Origin: Pleurodeles waltl
Lineage: Eukaryota > Chordata > Amphibia > Caudata > Salamandridae
Assembly: GCF_031143425.1 (NCBI RefSeq)
Contig: NC_090448.1
Span: forward strand, 529,436,313 to 529,500,312
Direction: 5' to 3'
DNA length: 64,000 bases
This document shows, one piece after another, positions 10,803 to 23,200 of this stretch. The number at the start of each line of letters is the position of its first letter. Positions within the stretch are counted from its first letter, which is position 1. The position numbers and the translations under genes are program-made. The notes below the pieces were generated by a model that did not search any database, had not been told where the DNA came from, and saw only the letters and a program-made list of their open reading frames with translations.

Positions 10803-11983
10803 GTAAAAGTAGGGTTGGGTGAAGTGTAGTGGGGGTAGGGTGGAGTGGGGAGGGGAGTAATAGGGTGGGATGGAGTCGGATGATGTGGGGTACAGTCAGT
10901 GGAGTGGGGTGGATTGGGGCAGATTGGAGTGGAGTAGAATGAAGTGCAGTCGATTGGGGTAGAGTAGAGTGAGGTAGATTGGAGTAGGTAGAGTGTGGGT
11001 AGATCAGAGTAGAATGGGTAGATTGAAGTGGGGTAGATTGGGGTGGAATGGGTTAGATTGGAGGGTGGTAGATTGTAATAGAGCAAAGTGGATTAGATTG
11101 GAGTGGGGTAGAGTGGAGTCGGGTAGGTTGGGGTAGGGTAGAAAGGGGTTGAGTAGTGTAGAGTGGGGTGGGATAGACTAAGGTGGAGTGAAGTGTGCTA
11201 GAGTGGGGTGGATTTGAATGGGTAGATTGGAGTGGATTGGGGTACAGTAGAATGGCTTGGGGTTGATTGGAGTAGGGTAGATTGGGGTAGAGTGGGATAG
11301 ATTGGAGTGGAGTGAAGTGAAGTGGGGTAGATTCGAGGGGGTAGATTGGAATGGCGTAGAGTGGGGTAGATTGGGATAACTTGGAGTGGGCTATTTTGGA
11401 GTGGTGTTAATTGAGGTAGACGAGTGGGGAAGAATGAGGTAGGGTTGAGTAGGGTAGAGTGGGGTGGATTGGGGTAGAATTGGATGTAATAGCAGACAGT
11501 GAAGTGGTGTAGAGTAGAGTGGGGTAGGTGGGGGTAGAGTGGGCTAGATTGTAGTTGAGTGGGCTAGATTTTAGTGAGGTAGATTGGGTAGATTACAGTG
11601 GGGTAGATCTACTTAGACTGAGTAGTGTAGATTGGGGTAGACTGTAGTGGGGTAGACTGGGGTCAAGAGGACTGTAGGTAGAATGGAGTGGGGTAGACTG
11701 TAGCTGACTGGAGTGGAGTACAATGAGGTATATTGGGGTGAGGTAGAGGGTGTAGATTTGGAGGGGGTGGAGTGGGATCGATTGGGGCAGAATTTAATGT
11801 AGTAGACTGGCAAACAATGGAGTGGGGTAAATTGTAGTAGACTGGATTGGGGTAGATTGGGGTAGCTTGAAGTAGGGTAGAGCGGGGGGATTATATTGGG
11901 TAGAGTGGTAGATTGTAGTGAGTGGGGTAGATTGGGTAGAGTGGAGTGGGGCAGATTGGGGTACAGTGAGATTATACTTCTAG
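10803..11983 (+). repeat. G-rich pentanucleotide satellite, left block
   Basis: The plus strand is a quasi-tandem chain of 5-mers of form NNNNT, mostly GGGGT, AGATT, GGAGT, AGAGT and GGAGT in varying order, with very little C. There is no fixed higher-order unit that I could see. Because 5 and 3 share no factor, long frames stay open on the minus strand and give PTPLYPNLPHST-like repeats; these are not genes. The block is split from 12706-16595 by a LINE fragment. Confidence 0.9.
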
Positions 11984-12705
11984 CCATTCAGGTTTCGGAT
12001 CAAATTACAGCACAGAGATAGCTTTGCTGGTGGTCTCAGAGCACATTAAAGGCACCCTGAATTCTGGAAGCTGCAGCGCATTGATTGGTAGAGTCTAAGC
12101 AGCATTTGATACTGTCCTCCATAACAATAACAAGCTGTGGCAACGCCTCCAAGATATCAGGATAACAGGACTGGCCTTGATCTGGCTAGAATCTTTCCTT
12201 ACAAATAGGAGTCAACAAGTCTGGATTCCTCTTTGCTCTGCCAATCCATGGGAACTGGCAGTGGGAGTCCCCCAGGGCTCGGCCCTAAGTGCCGCCCTGT
12301 TCAATGTTTACCTTACCCTCTGGCCCATCTAGCAGAAGATCTGGGAGCTAAAGTGATATCGTATGCAGATGACACACAACTGCTTTACTCATGGAGCAAA
12401 GGCCAAGAGCTGGATGGTACTAAGATTAACTCTCGTTTAAAAACAGTGTTCTACTGGCTTACATTCAATTGAAATGCATTGAAGATAAAACAGAAATCCT
12501 CTTTTTTGGCAACATTCCTTCTGACTTTTGGCAAGGTTTTTGGCCAGAAGAGGCCTCCCCTCTGTGACCTCAGAAGGGTGTAGTTAAAAACCTAGGAATC
12601 CCATTTGATAACAATCTATTGTTTCAAACCCAAGATAAATCTCAGATAGGCTCCAGTTTAGGAATCATGAATTCTTTAAAAATATTCCTCCCCTTTCAGT
12701 ATAGT
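11984..12705 (+). pseudogene. CR1/L2-type LINE reverse transcriptase fragment inside the satellite
   Basis: A plus-strand reading covers HSGFGSNYSTEIALL (11987 on), AAFDTVLHNN (catalytic motif A), the VGVPQGSALSAALFNVYL block near 12260 and, after a frameshift near 12325, SYADDTQLLYS near 12358 (YADD box intact). A WLTFN segment and a LKTLGIPFDNNL-like thumb segment follow. This order is the palm and thumb of CR1/L2-group non-LTR reverse transcriptases. Both ends are truncated: no endonuclease and no 3' tail. Stops at about 12101 and 12330 and one frameshift inactivate it. Satellite sequence abuts directly on both sides, so it is either an insertion or a passenger of the array. Confidence 0.85.
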
Positions 12706-15700
12706 GGGGTAGATTGTAGTGAGGTATACAGGAGTAGTGGGGTAGTGTGTGGTAGATTGTAGTGGGTAAATTGGGGTAGAGTAGATGGGGTGGATTGGGG
12801 CAGGATAGATTGATGTATTGGTTTGCAGTAGATTGGGGTAGAATGCAGTGTGGAAGAGTGGGGTAGATCGAGGTATATTAGATTGGTTTACATTGTAGTG
12901 GAGTGGGGCAGAAAGGTGTGGGGGTAGAATGTGGTAAATTGGAGTGGGGTAGATTGGGGTATGGAGGAATGGGGTAGATTGGGTTAGAGTGGAGTGAGGT
13001 AGATTGGGGTGACATGGGGTAGATTGGGGTTGAGTGAAGTGGGCTAGATTGGGGCCGTGAGCAGTAGGATGGACTGGGGTAGATTGGAGTGGGCTAGATT
13101 GGGGTGGGGTACATTTGGGTAGTGTAGAGTGGGATTGATTGGGTTAGAGTGGAGTGTGGTAGATTTGGGGTAGAGTGGTGTGTGGCTGATTTGGGGTAGA
13201 GTGGGGTAAATTAGGGTACAGCGGAGTGGTGTAGTTTGGGTTACAGTAGGGTAGATTTGAGTGGGTTGGAGTGGGATAGAGTAGGGTAGATTGGGGTGGG
13301 GTACATGGTATAGATTGGGATACAGTGGTCTGGGGTAGAGGGGTAGATTGGGGTAGAGTGTAGTTGTGTAGCTTGGAGTAGAGTGGAATGGGGTAGATTG
13401 GGGTTGAGAGGAGTGGGGTAGACTGGAGTAGAATTGAGTGGGGTTGATTGGAGTAGCACAGATGGGGTAGATTGGAGTGGGATCGATTGGAGTGAAGTGT
13501 GTTAGATTGAGGTGGGGTGGAATTGGGTAAATTGGGGTAGAGTGGGGTAGATTGGAGTGTAGTGGGGTAGATTTGAGTAGGGTAGAGTGGAGGTATATTG
13601 GGGTAGATATAAGTGGGGTTGATTGAGGTACAGTGGAGTGAGTTAGGGGGAGGTAGAATGGGGTTGATTGGTGTGAGGTAGATGGGGTAGAAATGAGTGG
13701 GATCAGGTGGGGTAGAGTAGGGAAGACTGGGGTAAATTAGATTGGAGTAGATTGGAGTGGAGGTGAGTGGAGTGGAGTAGAATGTGGTAAATGGAGTGGG
13801 GCAGATTGGGGTAGGGTGGAATGGGGTAGACTGGAGTAGAATAGAATAGATTGGGGTAGAATGGGGGGTAGATTGTGGTATAGTGGAGTGGGGCAGATTG
13901 GGGTTGAGAGGAGTGGGATAGATTGGAGTTAGGTAGATTGGAGTGGGTAGAATTCGGTAGAGTGGAGTGGGGTCGATCGGAGTGGTGTAGATCAGGGTAG
14001 AGCGGAGTGGATTGTGGTAGAGTGGAGTGTGGTAGAGTTGGATAGCTTGGGGTAGATTGGAGTAGGGTAGAGTGTGGTTAGTGTGGGGTCGAGTGTAGAG
14101 GAGTGGGGAAGATTGGAATAGGGTAGAGTGGATTGAGATAGAGTGGGATAGCTAGTAGTGGGCTAGGCTGGACTGTGGTAGACTGGAGTGGGGTCGATTG
14201 GGGTAGAGTGGAGTGATGTTTGATTGGGCTATGATGGAGTGTGGTAGATTAGGTTAGGGTGGAGTATGATAGAATGGGGTAGGGTGGTGTGGGGTAGGTA
14301 GACTGGAGTAGATTCAGTAGATTAGAGAGTAGTAGATTTGGGTAGACTGTAGTAGGGTAATTTGGAGTAAATTGGAGTGGGGAAGATTGGTGTCAAGAGG
14401 AGTGGAATAGATTGGGGTTGATTAGAGTAGGGTAGATTGGAGTAAAATAGGTTGGACTGGGGGTAGAATAAGGTATATTTTGGTGGGGTAGATTGAGGTA
14501 GAGTGCAGTTGGATTAATTGGGGCAGGGTGAAGTGTGGAAGAACGGGGAAGAGTGTATTAAGGTATATTGTGGTAGGGTAGATTGGGATGGATTGAAGTG
14601 GGGTAGAGTGATGTAGATTGCAGTAGGGTCAACTCCAGTGGAGTGGACTTGAGTAGGGTAGATTGGGTGGACTAGGGTGAGTTAGATGGGGTAGATTGGG
14701 ATACAGTGGAGTGAGATAGGTTCGGGTAGAGAGGGGTGTGGGGTAGATTTGGGTACATTGGATTGGGGTAGATTGGAGAGGGGTCGCTTGGGTTAAACTG
14801 TAGCGGGGTGGGTGGGGGGTTTTGGGGTGGGGTCGATTGAGGTAGAATGGAGTGTGGCAGAGTGGGGGTAGAATGGGGTAGATTAGATTGGGGGTTCATT
14901 GTAGCAGAGTGGAGTGGTGTAGGGTGGAGTGGGGTAGATTGGGGTATACTAGAGTGAAGTAGATTAGGGTGGAAGAAAGTGGGTAGATTGGAGTAGAGTG
15001 GAGTGGGGTAGATTGCAATCGAGGAGTGGGGAAGATTGGAGTGGGGTGGAGTGGGCTAGATTGGTGTGGGGTAGATAGTGGTAGATTCAGAGTGTGGTAT
15101 ATTTTGGGTAGAGTGGAGTGGGGTAGATTGGGTTAGAGTGGTATAGGTTGGGGGTAGATGAAGTATATTAGAGTAGGGTGGAGTGGAATGGATTGGTGTA
15201 TAGTGTAGTGTGGTAGGTTGGGGTATAATGGACTGGGGTAGATTGGAATGGAGTGGGGTAGACTCAGGGGGTAGATGTGGTAGATTGGGTTTGGTGGACT
15301 GGGATCGATTGGGGTAGAGTGGTAGATTGGGGTTGAGCAGAGTAGGGTAAATTGAGGTAGAGGGGAGTGGGATAGATTGGGTTAGAGCTGGGTGGATTGG
15401 AGTGTAGTGGGGTAGAGTGAGTCAAGTAGATTTGAGTGGATTTGATTAAGGTAGAGTAGAGTGGATGGGGTAGAGAGAGGTATAGTGGGATTGATTGGTG
15501 TGTGGTAGAATGGAGTGTGGTAGTATGGGGTAGAATAAGAGTGCAGTACGGTAGATTGGGGTAGATTGTAGTGGAGGGGAGTTGGTTATTGTGGAATGGG
15601 GTAAAATTGGGTAAATGGAGTGGGGTAGAGTGGAAGGAGGTAGATTGTGGTAGAGTGGAGTGGGGTAGTTTGGGTTACACTGGAGTGGTGTCAATTGGAG

Positions 15701-16595
15701 TGAGGTGGAGTGGGGTAGATGATGTATCTTGGTGTGGGGTAGATTTGGGTAGAATGGAGTAAGGTTGATTGTAGTGCAGTAAGCTAGATTTGGGTGGAGA
15801 GGAGTGGGGCAGATTGGGATAGAATGGAGTGTGGTAGATTAGAGTGGGGTGGAGTGAGGTACATTGGGGTAGAGTGGAGTGCCATAGATTGGGGTCATTT
15901 TAAGTAGGGTAGATTGAAGTAGTCTGGTGTGGGGTAGACTGGGCTAGGGTGGAGTGGGATAGATGTGAGTAGAGTGGAGTGTGGTAGGTTGGAGTGAGGT
16001 AAATTGGGCTAGAGTGGAGTGGGGTAGGTTGGGGTAGTTTGGAGTGTGGTAGATGGGAGTAGCGTGGGGTAGATTTGATTTGGGTCAAGTGGGGAATTTG
16101 AGATGATGTATATTGGGGTAGAATGGAGTGGGGTAGAGTGGTGTATATTGTGGTAGATTAGATCAGGGTAGAGTGGAGTTGGGTAGATTGGGGCAAATGA
16201 AGTGGGTAGAATGGGGTACAATGGAGTAGGGTAGATTGGGGTAGGATGGAATGAGGTAGAGTGGTGTGAGTTAGATTGGGTTAGAGTGGGGTCAACAGGA
16301 GTAGGATAGAATGATATGGAGTGGGATAGATTGAGTAGAGTGGAGTGAGGTAGAGTAGGGTAGATTAGGATGGAGTAGATGGGGTAGAGTGAGGCAGGGT
16401 GGATTAGGATCAATTGGGGCAGAGTGGGTGTGGTAGATTGGGGTAGAGTGAAGTAAACTGTGTTAGATTGAGGCTGGGTAGATTGGAGTGGGGTGTCATG
16501 GGGTTAGATTGGAGTGGGGGCAATTGGAGTGAGGTAGAGATGGGTAGATTGGGGTGGGGTATATTGGGTAGGATGGAGTGGGATAGATTGGGATA
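12706..16595 (+). repeat. G-rich pentanucleotide satellite, right block
   Basis: This continues the same 5-mer chain for about 3.9 kb, ending where GATAGATTTTTAATTGTGAG leads into hairpin array 2. Local variants (GTAGAATGG, TGGTAGATT) recur but no long exact repeat is obvious. Extreme strand asymmetry (G and A plus T on plus, almost no C) and runs of GGGG spaced by 5-10 bases make G-quadruplex formation possible. ORFs of 60-134 codons on the minus strand are products of the repeat. Confidence 0.9.
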
Positions 16596-16596
16596 G

Positions 16597-17213
16597 ATTT
16601 TTAATTGTGAGATAGGCGGTCATCGCCATGCAGTTACCACCGAATGACCGCACCGCGGTCAAAAGACCGCGGCGGCCATTCTGGCTTTCCCGCTGGGCCG
16701 GCGGGCGACCGCCAAAAGGCCGCCAGCCGGCCCAGCGGGAAAGCCCCAGCAACGATGAAGCCGGCTCCGAATGGAGCCGGCGGAGTTGCTGGTGTGCGAC
16801 GGGTGCAGTGGCACCCGTCGCGATTTTCAGTGTCTGCTTTGCAGACACTGAAAATCATTATGGGTCCCTGTGAGGGGGCCCCTGCACTGCCCATGCCAGT
16901 GGCATTGGCAGTGCAGGGGCCCCCAGGGGCCCCACGGCACCCGTTCCCGCCATCCTGTTCCTGGCAGTATTTACCGCCAGGACCAGGATGGCGGGAAGGG
17001 GGTCGGAATCCCCATGGCAGTGCTGCAAGCAGCGCCGCCATGGCGGATTCCTTGGGCCAGGGGTAAACCGGCGGGAAACCGCGGTTGCCCTTTTCTGACC
17101 GCGGCTTTACCGCCGCGGTCAGAATGACCCTGGAAGCACCGCCAGCCTGTTGGCGGTGCTTCTGCGGTCCCCGACCCTGGCGGTCACGGACCGCCAGGGT
17201 CGGAATGACCCCC
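16597..17213. repeat. GC-rich hairpin chain, array 2, with a Harbinger-B-like terminus
   Basis: Consecutive perfect stems: 16683-16702/16726-16745 (20-bp arms), 16761-16780 (8-bp arms), 16796-16806/16811-16821 (11-bp arms), 16822-16837/16841-16856 (16-bp arms, TTT loop), about 16875-16925 (CACTGCCCATGCCA type), 17096-17121 and 17173-17185/17189-17201 (13-bp arms). The right end on the minus strand reads GGGGGTCATTCCGACC then CTGGCGGTC, closely matching the termini of Harbinger B at 33175 and 41683. The left end, against the satellite, lacks a matching terminus and may be truncated. ORFs up to 218 codons cross this block but are GC-rich palindrome artefacts. Confidence 0.75.
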
Positions 17214-17770
17214 ATAATGTTTACATAAAATGATATTCTGACTAAAATATTCTGGTACCACCCCATCCTTGGTGGTGAGTTTATGCACACAATACCAGAA
17301 CATGAAGATGCTTATGCTATTTTGGGCTGGGGTGGGCTGAGACGTTAGAAGACAGCAAAACAATGGTTGCTCCCATAAGTGTTTTTTCAGGACACAGAAA
17401 GCCCTTGAAATGTTCTGTGGTTTGGGGATTGTTCAATAAAGATTCAACTTTTCAACCTTGGCACCAGCAGGTCCCTGTGGTCAGCCCTGATAGTGTTGCA
17501 GATATCTTGCAAATGTCTTGCTGTTAAGCTCCTGGATGTTAAAGGAACAAAAGTATAGCTCTGACATAATATATCACAGCTTGGTAGGTAGGTAAAAGGT
17601 GATTTTGATTTAAGTTAAAAACCAGTACAATAAGATAGTATTAAATATGAAATACACACTTATACAAATACATAAATATAAAACTCAACACTTTCAACAC
17701 ATCAATTTGTCTAAAAATCCAGTTATGTAAAATCAGGAAACAATACCATATCTCAATGATATTATCTCCT
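17214..17770. other. Unassigned DNA between hairpin array 2 and LINE tail
   Basis: No ORF or repeat structure that I can name. It is AT-rich, with an AATAAA at about 17437. Confidence 0.4.
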
Positions 17771-18679
17771 CCTAATCTTTTATATGCGCTGCCGCTTTTA
17801 AAAGCAATGTATTTGTACACTCAATTGTCTTATTAGTAACAGCAGAGGAACATATTGATGTAGCAACCTTAATTGTTCTTATAGCTGCTTCACGGAAAAG
17901 CGGTTTAAAATATTTTTTCCTCATATCCTGCATTAATGGACATAAACAGGGAATATGACTTACTGTTTCTAGGAAGTTTTTACAAAGACAAGATTTCCTG
18001 TTTTTGGTTGTAGTGGTTGACTAAACTACTTCAGATTGTAAGAGGGAAATATAACAGTCAGACTTAAAAATGATTTGTTTATCTGAGGAAGTAGACTGAA
18101 ATCTAGATAACATTGACTTCTGTTGCTATATGTGTTATTTTTATATGTTGAGTGTTTAAGCTTTATATAAGCATGAAAATCCAAAATTGGGGTTAGCTTA
18201 ATGTGAAGGATGCAAGTACTACCACTACTATTAGTTCTACTAATATATGGAGGTAACTCCAGAAGTCTCCTACCACAAATGTGGTGTCTCGTTCTGAGGT
18301 GCGACTCTAAGGCGACTGATAAGAGATGTCTGGTTGGCTGTTAAGGCTAGATAATTTTCATGAGAAAATTGGGTGCACACCATTGTACCACTTTTGAGTG
18401 AGGAAGTTTTTGTTTAAACCTCATTGCTCTTTGACCAGTAGCCATCAAAGGAATTTCATATCTGCATAGATGTGGTGCGAGTACTACAGTCCAAAGTTGA
18501 GGCACTTTACATAATTTTATTCCGTTGCAAGGTGGAGATGTTTTTCTGTGGAAGCACCACCTACATATCAGCAAAGGCAAACTATGGAAGGAGGTTTTGT
18601 CAGCAGGTACATTAAATACCAGTAGCTCAACTTTACATGAAATGAAGTAGAGTAATTGGAATGTGGCCAATTGTGCATG
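17771..18679 (-). pseudogene. Non-LTR retrotransposon 3' portion, minus strand
   Basis: Read on the minus strand, 18670-18347 gives a frame with YEIPLMATGQRAMRF, followed after frame changes by a histidine/cysteine finger (KSCLCKNFLETVSHIPCLCP, about 18000-17940) and an RKKYF stretch. A C-x-C...H...C-P finger downstream of the thumb is the usual C-terminus of several vertebrate LINE groups. The reverse transcriptase palm is absent. The clade is not clear (CR1/L2-like or Rex-like). Several stops are present. Confidence 0.5.
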
Positions 18680-19965
18680 TGGCTTAAGGATTCAGCAACA
18701 TATTGTTATCCCCCAGGCACCTCCTGGATCTTGATTTATCTGTGCACCATGAGCATGCAAACTTAAGATAACTTGATATCGGACAATTGTATGTGCTAGT
18801 GTGCATTCATTAGGGTAGGTAATAGTGAGATTTCCACTAGGATCCTTCATGTGATGGTTGTGATCGAGGAAATGGAGGAGGCCATGTTTGCTTGGTGTAT
18901 TTAATCAGACAGGAAGGATCAATGTCATAATCACCTTTATTAGGTCCATCAGTGTGTTGAGGAACTGAAGGAGAAAACTGTGACCAATAAAATCAAATAC
19001 CACAAAACGTTCAAGGAAGACAAGAGCACACACAGGGCCCTGGCTACTGATGGTTTGCAGTTCTGTTGTATGTTGATGATGGTAGTTTCCTTTGGTAGGG
19101 ATAAAAACCAGACTATTAGTCAATGAGCTGGTCATTCAACTTCCAGAAACTGCTTATGTACAGGGGCTGTTGGATGGGTCAGTAAATGACAGGAAATTTG
19201 CTAAATGAGGGTAATGGTATCTTGTTTAACTACTTAGGGTCCATGCCTTAGTTGAGCAAGGCAACTACTAATTTGCTGATGAAGTGGGTAAGACTACAAT
19301 CTCTGTTCTCTCATATGACAAAGAAAATAATTAATGGTTAAACATTTATTTTTTAATTTCACTTATAAGCCCAAACCATAACCATTTTCAAACTTTCTTT
19401 TTTGTTTTGCCTCTTTATGAACGTTATCATGTTTCTCCTCTGCTCTCATTTGGCGCTCTTACTCTGAAGAATAACATACTTGTGTCTCGGATTCTGGGGG
19501 AGCCTGGCCTAGCAACATGGCTAACTTCATGTTCTGAGCTTGGCTCCAGGAGTCCCCTCACTGAAAACCAGCAGAATCCTGACTGACCACTAGTACCCAC
19601 ATGCCTGCTACTTGGCAGCCCTGGGCATCGACTGGCTGGCTGAGAATGACAGGTGAGGACCCGGGGCTGTGCCTGCATTGGGATGCAGGGAAACCGCCCG
19701 GGATCCAGGGACTGGAATCCGGAGAACTAATGCTGTGAGGATGGTTCTGGGCATATAGCAGTAATTTGAGTTCCTAGTTGCAGGCCCCCTGGATGGGCCC
19801 CTCCCTGCAAGCCCCACTCTGCCTAATTTGATTAAACCAAGAAGTTTAACATCTGCAGAGGACTTTACCCAGCCTTCCTGGATTGTGCCTCTACTAAGGT
19901 GTATGTTTATACTTGGCTTGGGCTGTATTAACGTCAAAGATTTTGACTCTAAAACGGCACATAGC
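18680..19965. other. Unassigned DNA
   Basis: I see no gene, hairpin chain or terminal repeat. Short ORFs on either strand (up to 109 codons at 19608-19937) lack domains. Confidence 0.4.
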
Positions 19966-19982
19966 TAACTCCATATTTATAC
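19966..19982 (+). repeat. Left terminus of Harbinger A with TAA
   Basis: TAA then CTCCATATTTATAC. Shares CATATTTATAC with the right terminus (44501-44511) and with both ends of the MITE at 63226-63379. Confidence 0.5.
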
Positions 19983-20291
19983 ATTGAAGCTAGATCCGTC
20001 TAGCATCAAAATATTGGAGTTAGCGCCATGTTTAGTAAGCGCAAAACCACCTTGCGTCAATGAGATGCAAGGTAGGTGTTCCTGTCCAAAACACAATGCA
20101 AGCCACCTAACGCCATATTTATCCCCTGACACAAAAACAACGCTAATGAAGGAAGCGGACTGCAAAAATGGCTCTAAGTCCGATTAACACCAAAAATTAA
20201 CACCTGGTCACACCCAGGCATTAAAAAGAGGCTCACACACCACCACCCATAGAAAAAACCCAGAAGGAGCCTTGGAAACTGCCAGAACAAC

Positions 20292-23200
20292 ATGGAAGTG
20301 CTACTGCTACAGCTTGGCACACACCGCAGACATCTCCAAAGACACCAGATGCAACCACCACCACGGCAGCAACCTCAAACCCCACCACAACAGCCACAAA
20401 GGCAGCACAGAAGGAGGGAGAGAATTTTTAGACAGCGAATCACCATCTTAGGGATGAGGGAACAAGATGTGGTCTGGATGTACAGACTCAACCAGGAGTC
20501 CATCGTACTCATGCTGCACCTGATAGCGCCCCACATCACGGGAAGGCTGCAAACTCCCCATAACACTCCACCTATTACAAAACTCCTTGCTGTCCTCTAG
20601 ATGATGGTGTCAGGATAATTCCAGACAACGGGTGCTCTAGTGGCTGGTATCTCCCAGTCATTCTTCTCCGTCTGCCTACCAAAGGTCCTGGACGCAATCC
20701 TACGCCACATGCTGCAACACATCTGCTTCCCAAACACCCAGCAGCTGCAGCATGAGATCAAGCAAGGTTTCTATAAGATAGCTGGGATTCCACATGTGCT
20801 GGGTGCAATGGACTGTACTGATGTCCAACTGGTACCACCTGCAGCAACGGAACACCTGTACAGGAACCACAAGCACACACATTCCATCAATGTGCGGGCC
20901 ATCATGGACTACTGTGGGCTCTTCACAAACATTCTGGCGAAATATCCTGGCAGCGTCCATGACGCATACATCTTTCACCATTGCACCATCAAGCAGCGGT
21001 TCCAGGATGGCGAATATGGCAATGGGCTACTCATAGGTAAGTCACCATACCAATCATACCACACAACACACCAACCATCAAGAACAAACAAGACAAACAC
21101 AAAAAATACACATGGGCAGAGCCACAGAGTTGTACAGGCAACAACATATAAGCCACATGCCACACTACACTGCACACATTGCATGCCACAAACACATATG
21201 CCCAAATCTACATAAAACAGCTACACCCTGACTGGCAAACCATGTGTGGACAGGTGGAGGCAAGTCTCCTTTGAAAGCAGAAGCTGCTCACAAGTTACTA
21301 TAAGTGTCCACAGGTTGACCACTAAATACAGATCACGCACACACATTACACCAAACAAAGAAGCACACAGGTATGTCAATGGCATAGGCTATGGTCATGT
21401 TGAGGAAGTCACACATAGGCACAGTCCCACGTAAACCATTGTGTGCAAGCCTCTGGCAGAATTTAAATCCAATACCACCAAAGTGGTGCCACAACCAAGT
21501 ATACATCAGCTACTCACACCTGACATACCTGCAGTGTTCAAATACACCTGTCTGCGGCATTGCGTCCCACACATACATATACAAAAATATTTGCCATTGA
21601 AGACCATGGGTTTGAAACATGAAAATGGGGCAGCACCTACTCCAGTGCCACCTCACATGTGCCCCTAGTGCCCACTAAGAACACCATGTATGTTCTAATT
21701 ACCAGAATTGGTCCACCATGGTCTTTTGTCTGTGAAAAAACACTAACATTCATGGATGACATAATCGGATGTGCTAGATGTATAGTGGAGATACGTGAAT
21801 TTATAAACACCGTACTAAGGGACCCATGTGAAAAAAAGCTGTGGCCCCTCCCAAAGCATGCACTGTGCATGTGTTGAAAGTGTCTGTCAGAAATCATGTA
21901 ATAGAAGGCAGGAGAAACTTCTACAAAAAAGTACATCAACATACCAATGTGGGACACACACTCCCAAACACTTCATGGCTGGCACAACCATCATCTGCCA
22001 CAAAGGGTGCATAATGCAAGGATGTGCCTAATTTAATTGAATACAGCACACCCCTGGGTTGTCCCCAGTGCTTGTGCAAAATTTAGCTTCTAGCACCAAC
22101 CCAGGCATCCTTGCACCATCGTGCAAGAATTTCTACATTGACGGCTGTGATTGTTCATGTGTGGGAAGGGACACCTTCCTCCACATAAACTACTATGTCT
22201 GGCATTTTGCTCCTTCTGTGCGTGCCGCAGTATGCAGCACACATCGAAATTGCAAAAACACGAGGAGGAATAACAGCATTCCATCTTGTGCCTTGCTAAC
22301 GCCACCCCTATGGTGCAGCCTCAGGTTTACAAAAACTCACAAATCTGAGGCAGCAAGAAAATGCTACTGGTGTTGCTGTGGCACACCCACAGCAACACCA
22401 ATTGCACGCCCTTCCACGCAAAGGGCTGTGTATGAAGGGGCCATAATCACAAGGTGGCATCAAGCAACAAAAATTGGCATAACGCCGCCTTTAAATGCGG
22501 GCAGTGCATAGCGCAACTGGAGCTTCTATAGAAGTGACACTGGTGGCGCTAGGGGCTCAAAAATATGCCCCTAAGTGTCACACTGCTTGCATAGTGCAAC
22601 ATGTTAAAATGGACGGCATAATCTTGCTTTGTAGGGCAACAATGCTGTATCAACATCTGACACCATTGTGCTGCTAGGGAATGGTACGTGCCATGTAAGA
22701 ATGGTAAACTGCTCCAAATATGGACTGCACAACACATGGGCCCAGCTCATGACCATCAGAACTTCCCAGGCCTTTGGGCCACTATCCAAATTTGTCATGT
22801 CCATCAACAGAGTCCAAATAAACCATTTCACAAGAACAGAAACATACAGTACACCACAAGCAAGTTTGTCTCACAAATCCAACTAAAATCTACAACTGCC
22901 ATCGGACATTCCAAACCACTATCAACACTTACCAACACTTCTCCTCTCTATCCTTTGTAGCTGACCAAGGGTATGGCATGCAGTTGTGGGTGATGACCCC
23001 TTTTATCAATCCCACAATGGTGGAATAGCGGGCCTACAATGAGGGACACAGGAAACCCTGCAATGTGGTGGAGAGGACATTTTGCCTCCTGAAATCCAGG
23101 TTCAGGTGTCTGTCTCTGACAGGAGGAAGCCTCTTATATGCTCCACTACTTGTTTACAAGATCATCTTGGCATGTGCAATCCTGCTCAATGTTTGAGTCC

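Noticed and set aside
11613..16413. Long minus-strand ORFs with PTPLYPNLPHST-like repeats
   Set aside because: They follow from the 5-bp satellite, which keeps all frames periodically similar; no start context or domain.
16634..17290. 218-codon minus ORF and overlapping 140-codon plus ORF
   Set aside because: They cross the perfect stems of hairpin array 2 in both strands; GC-rich palindromes leave frames open by chance.
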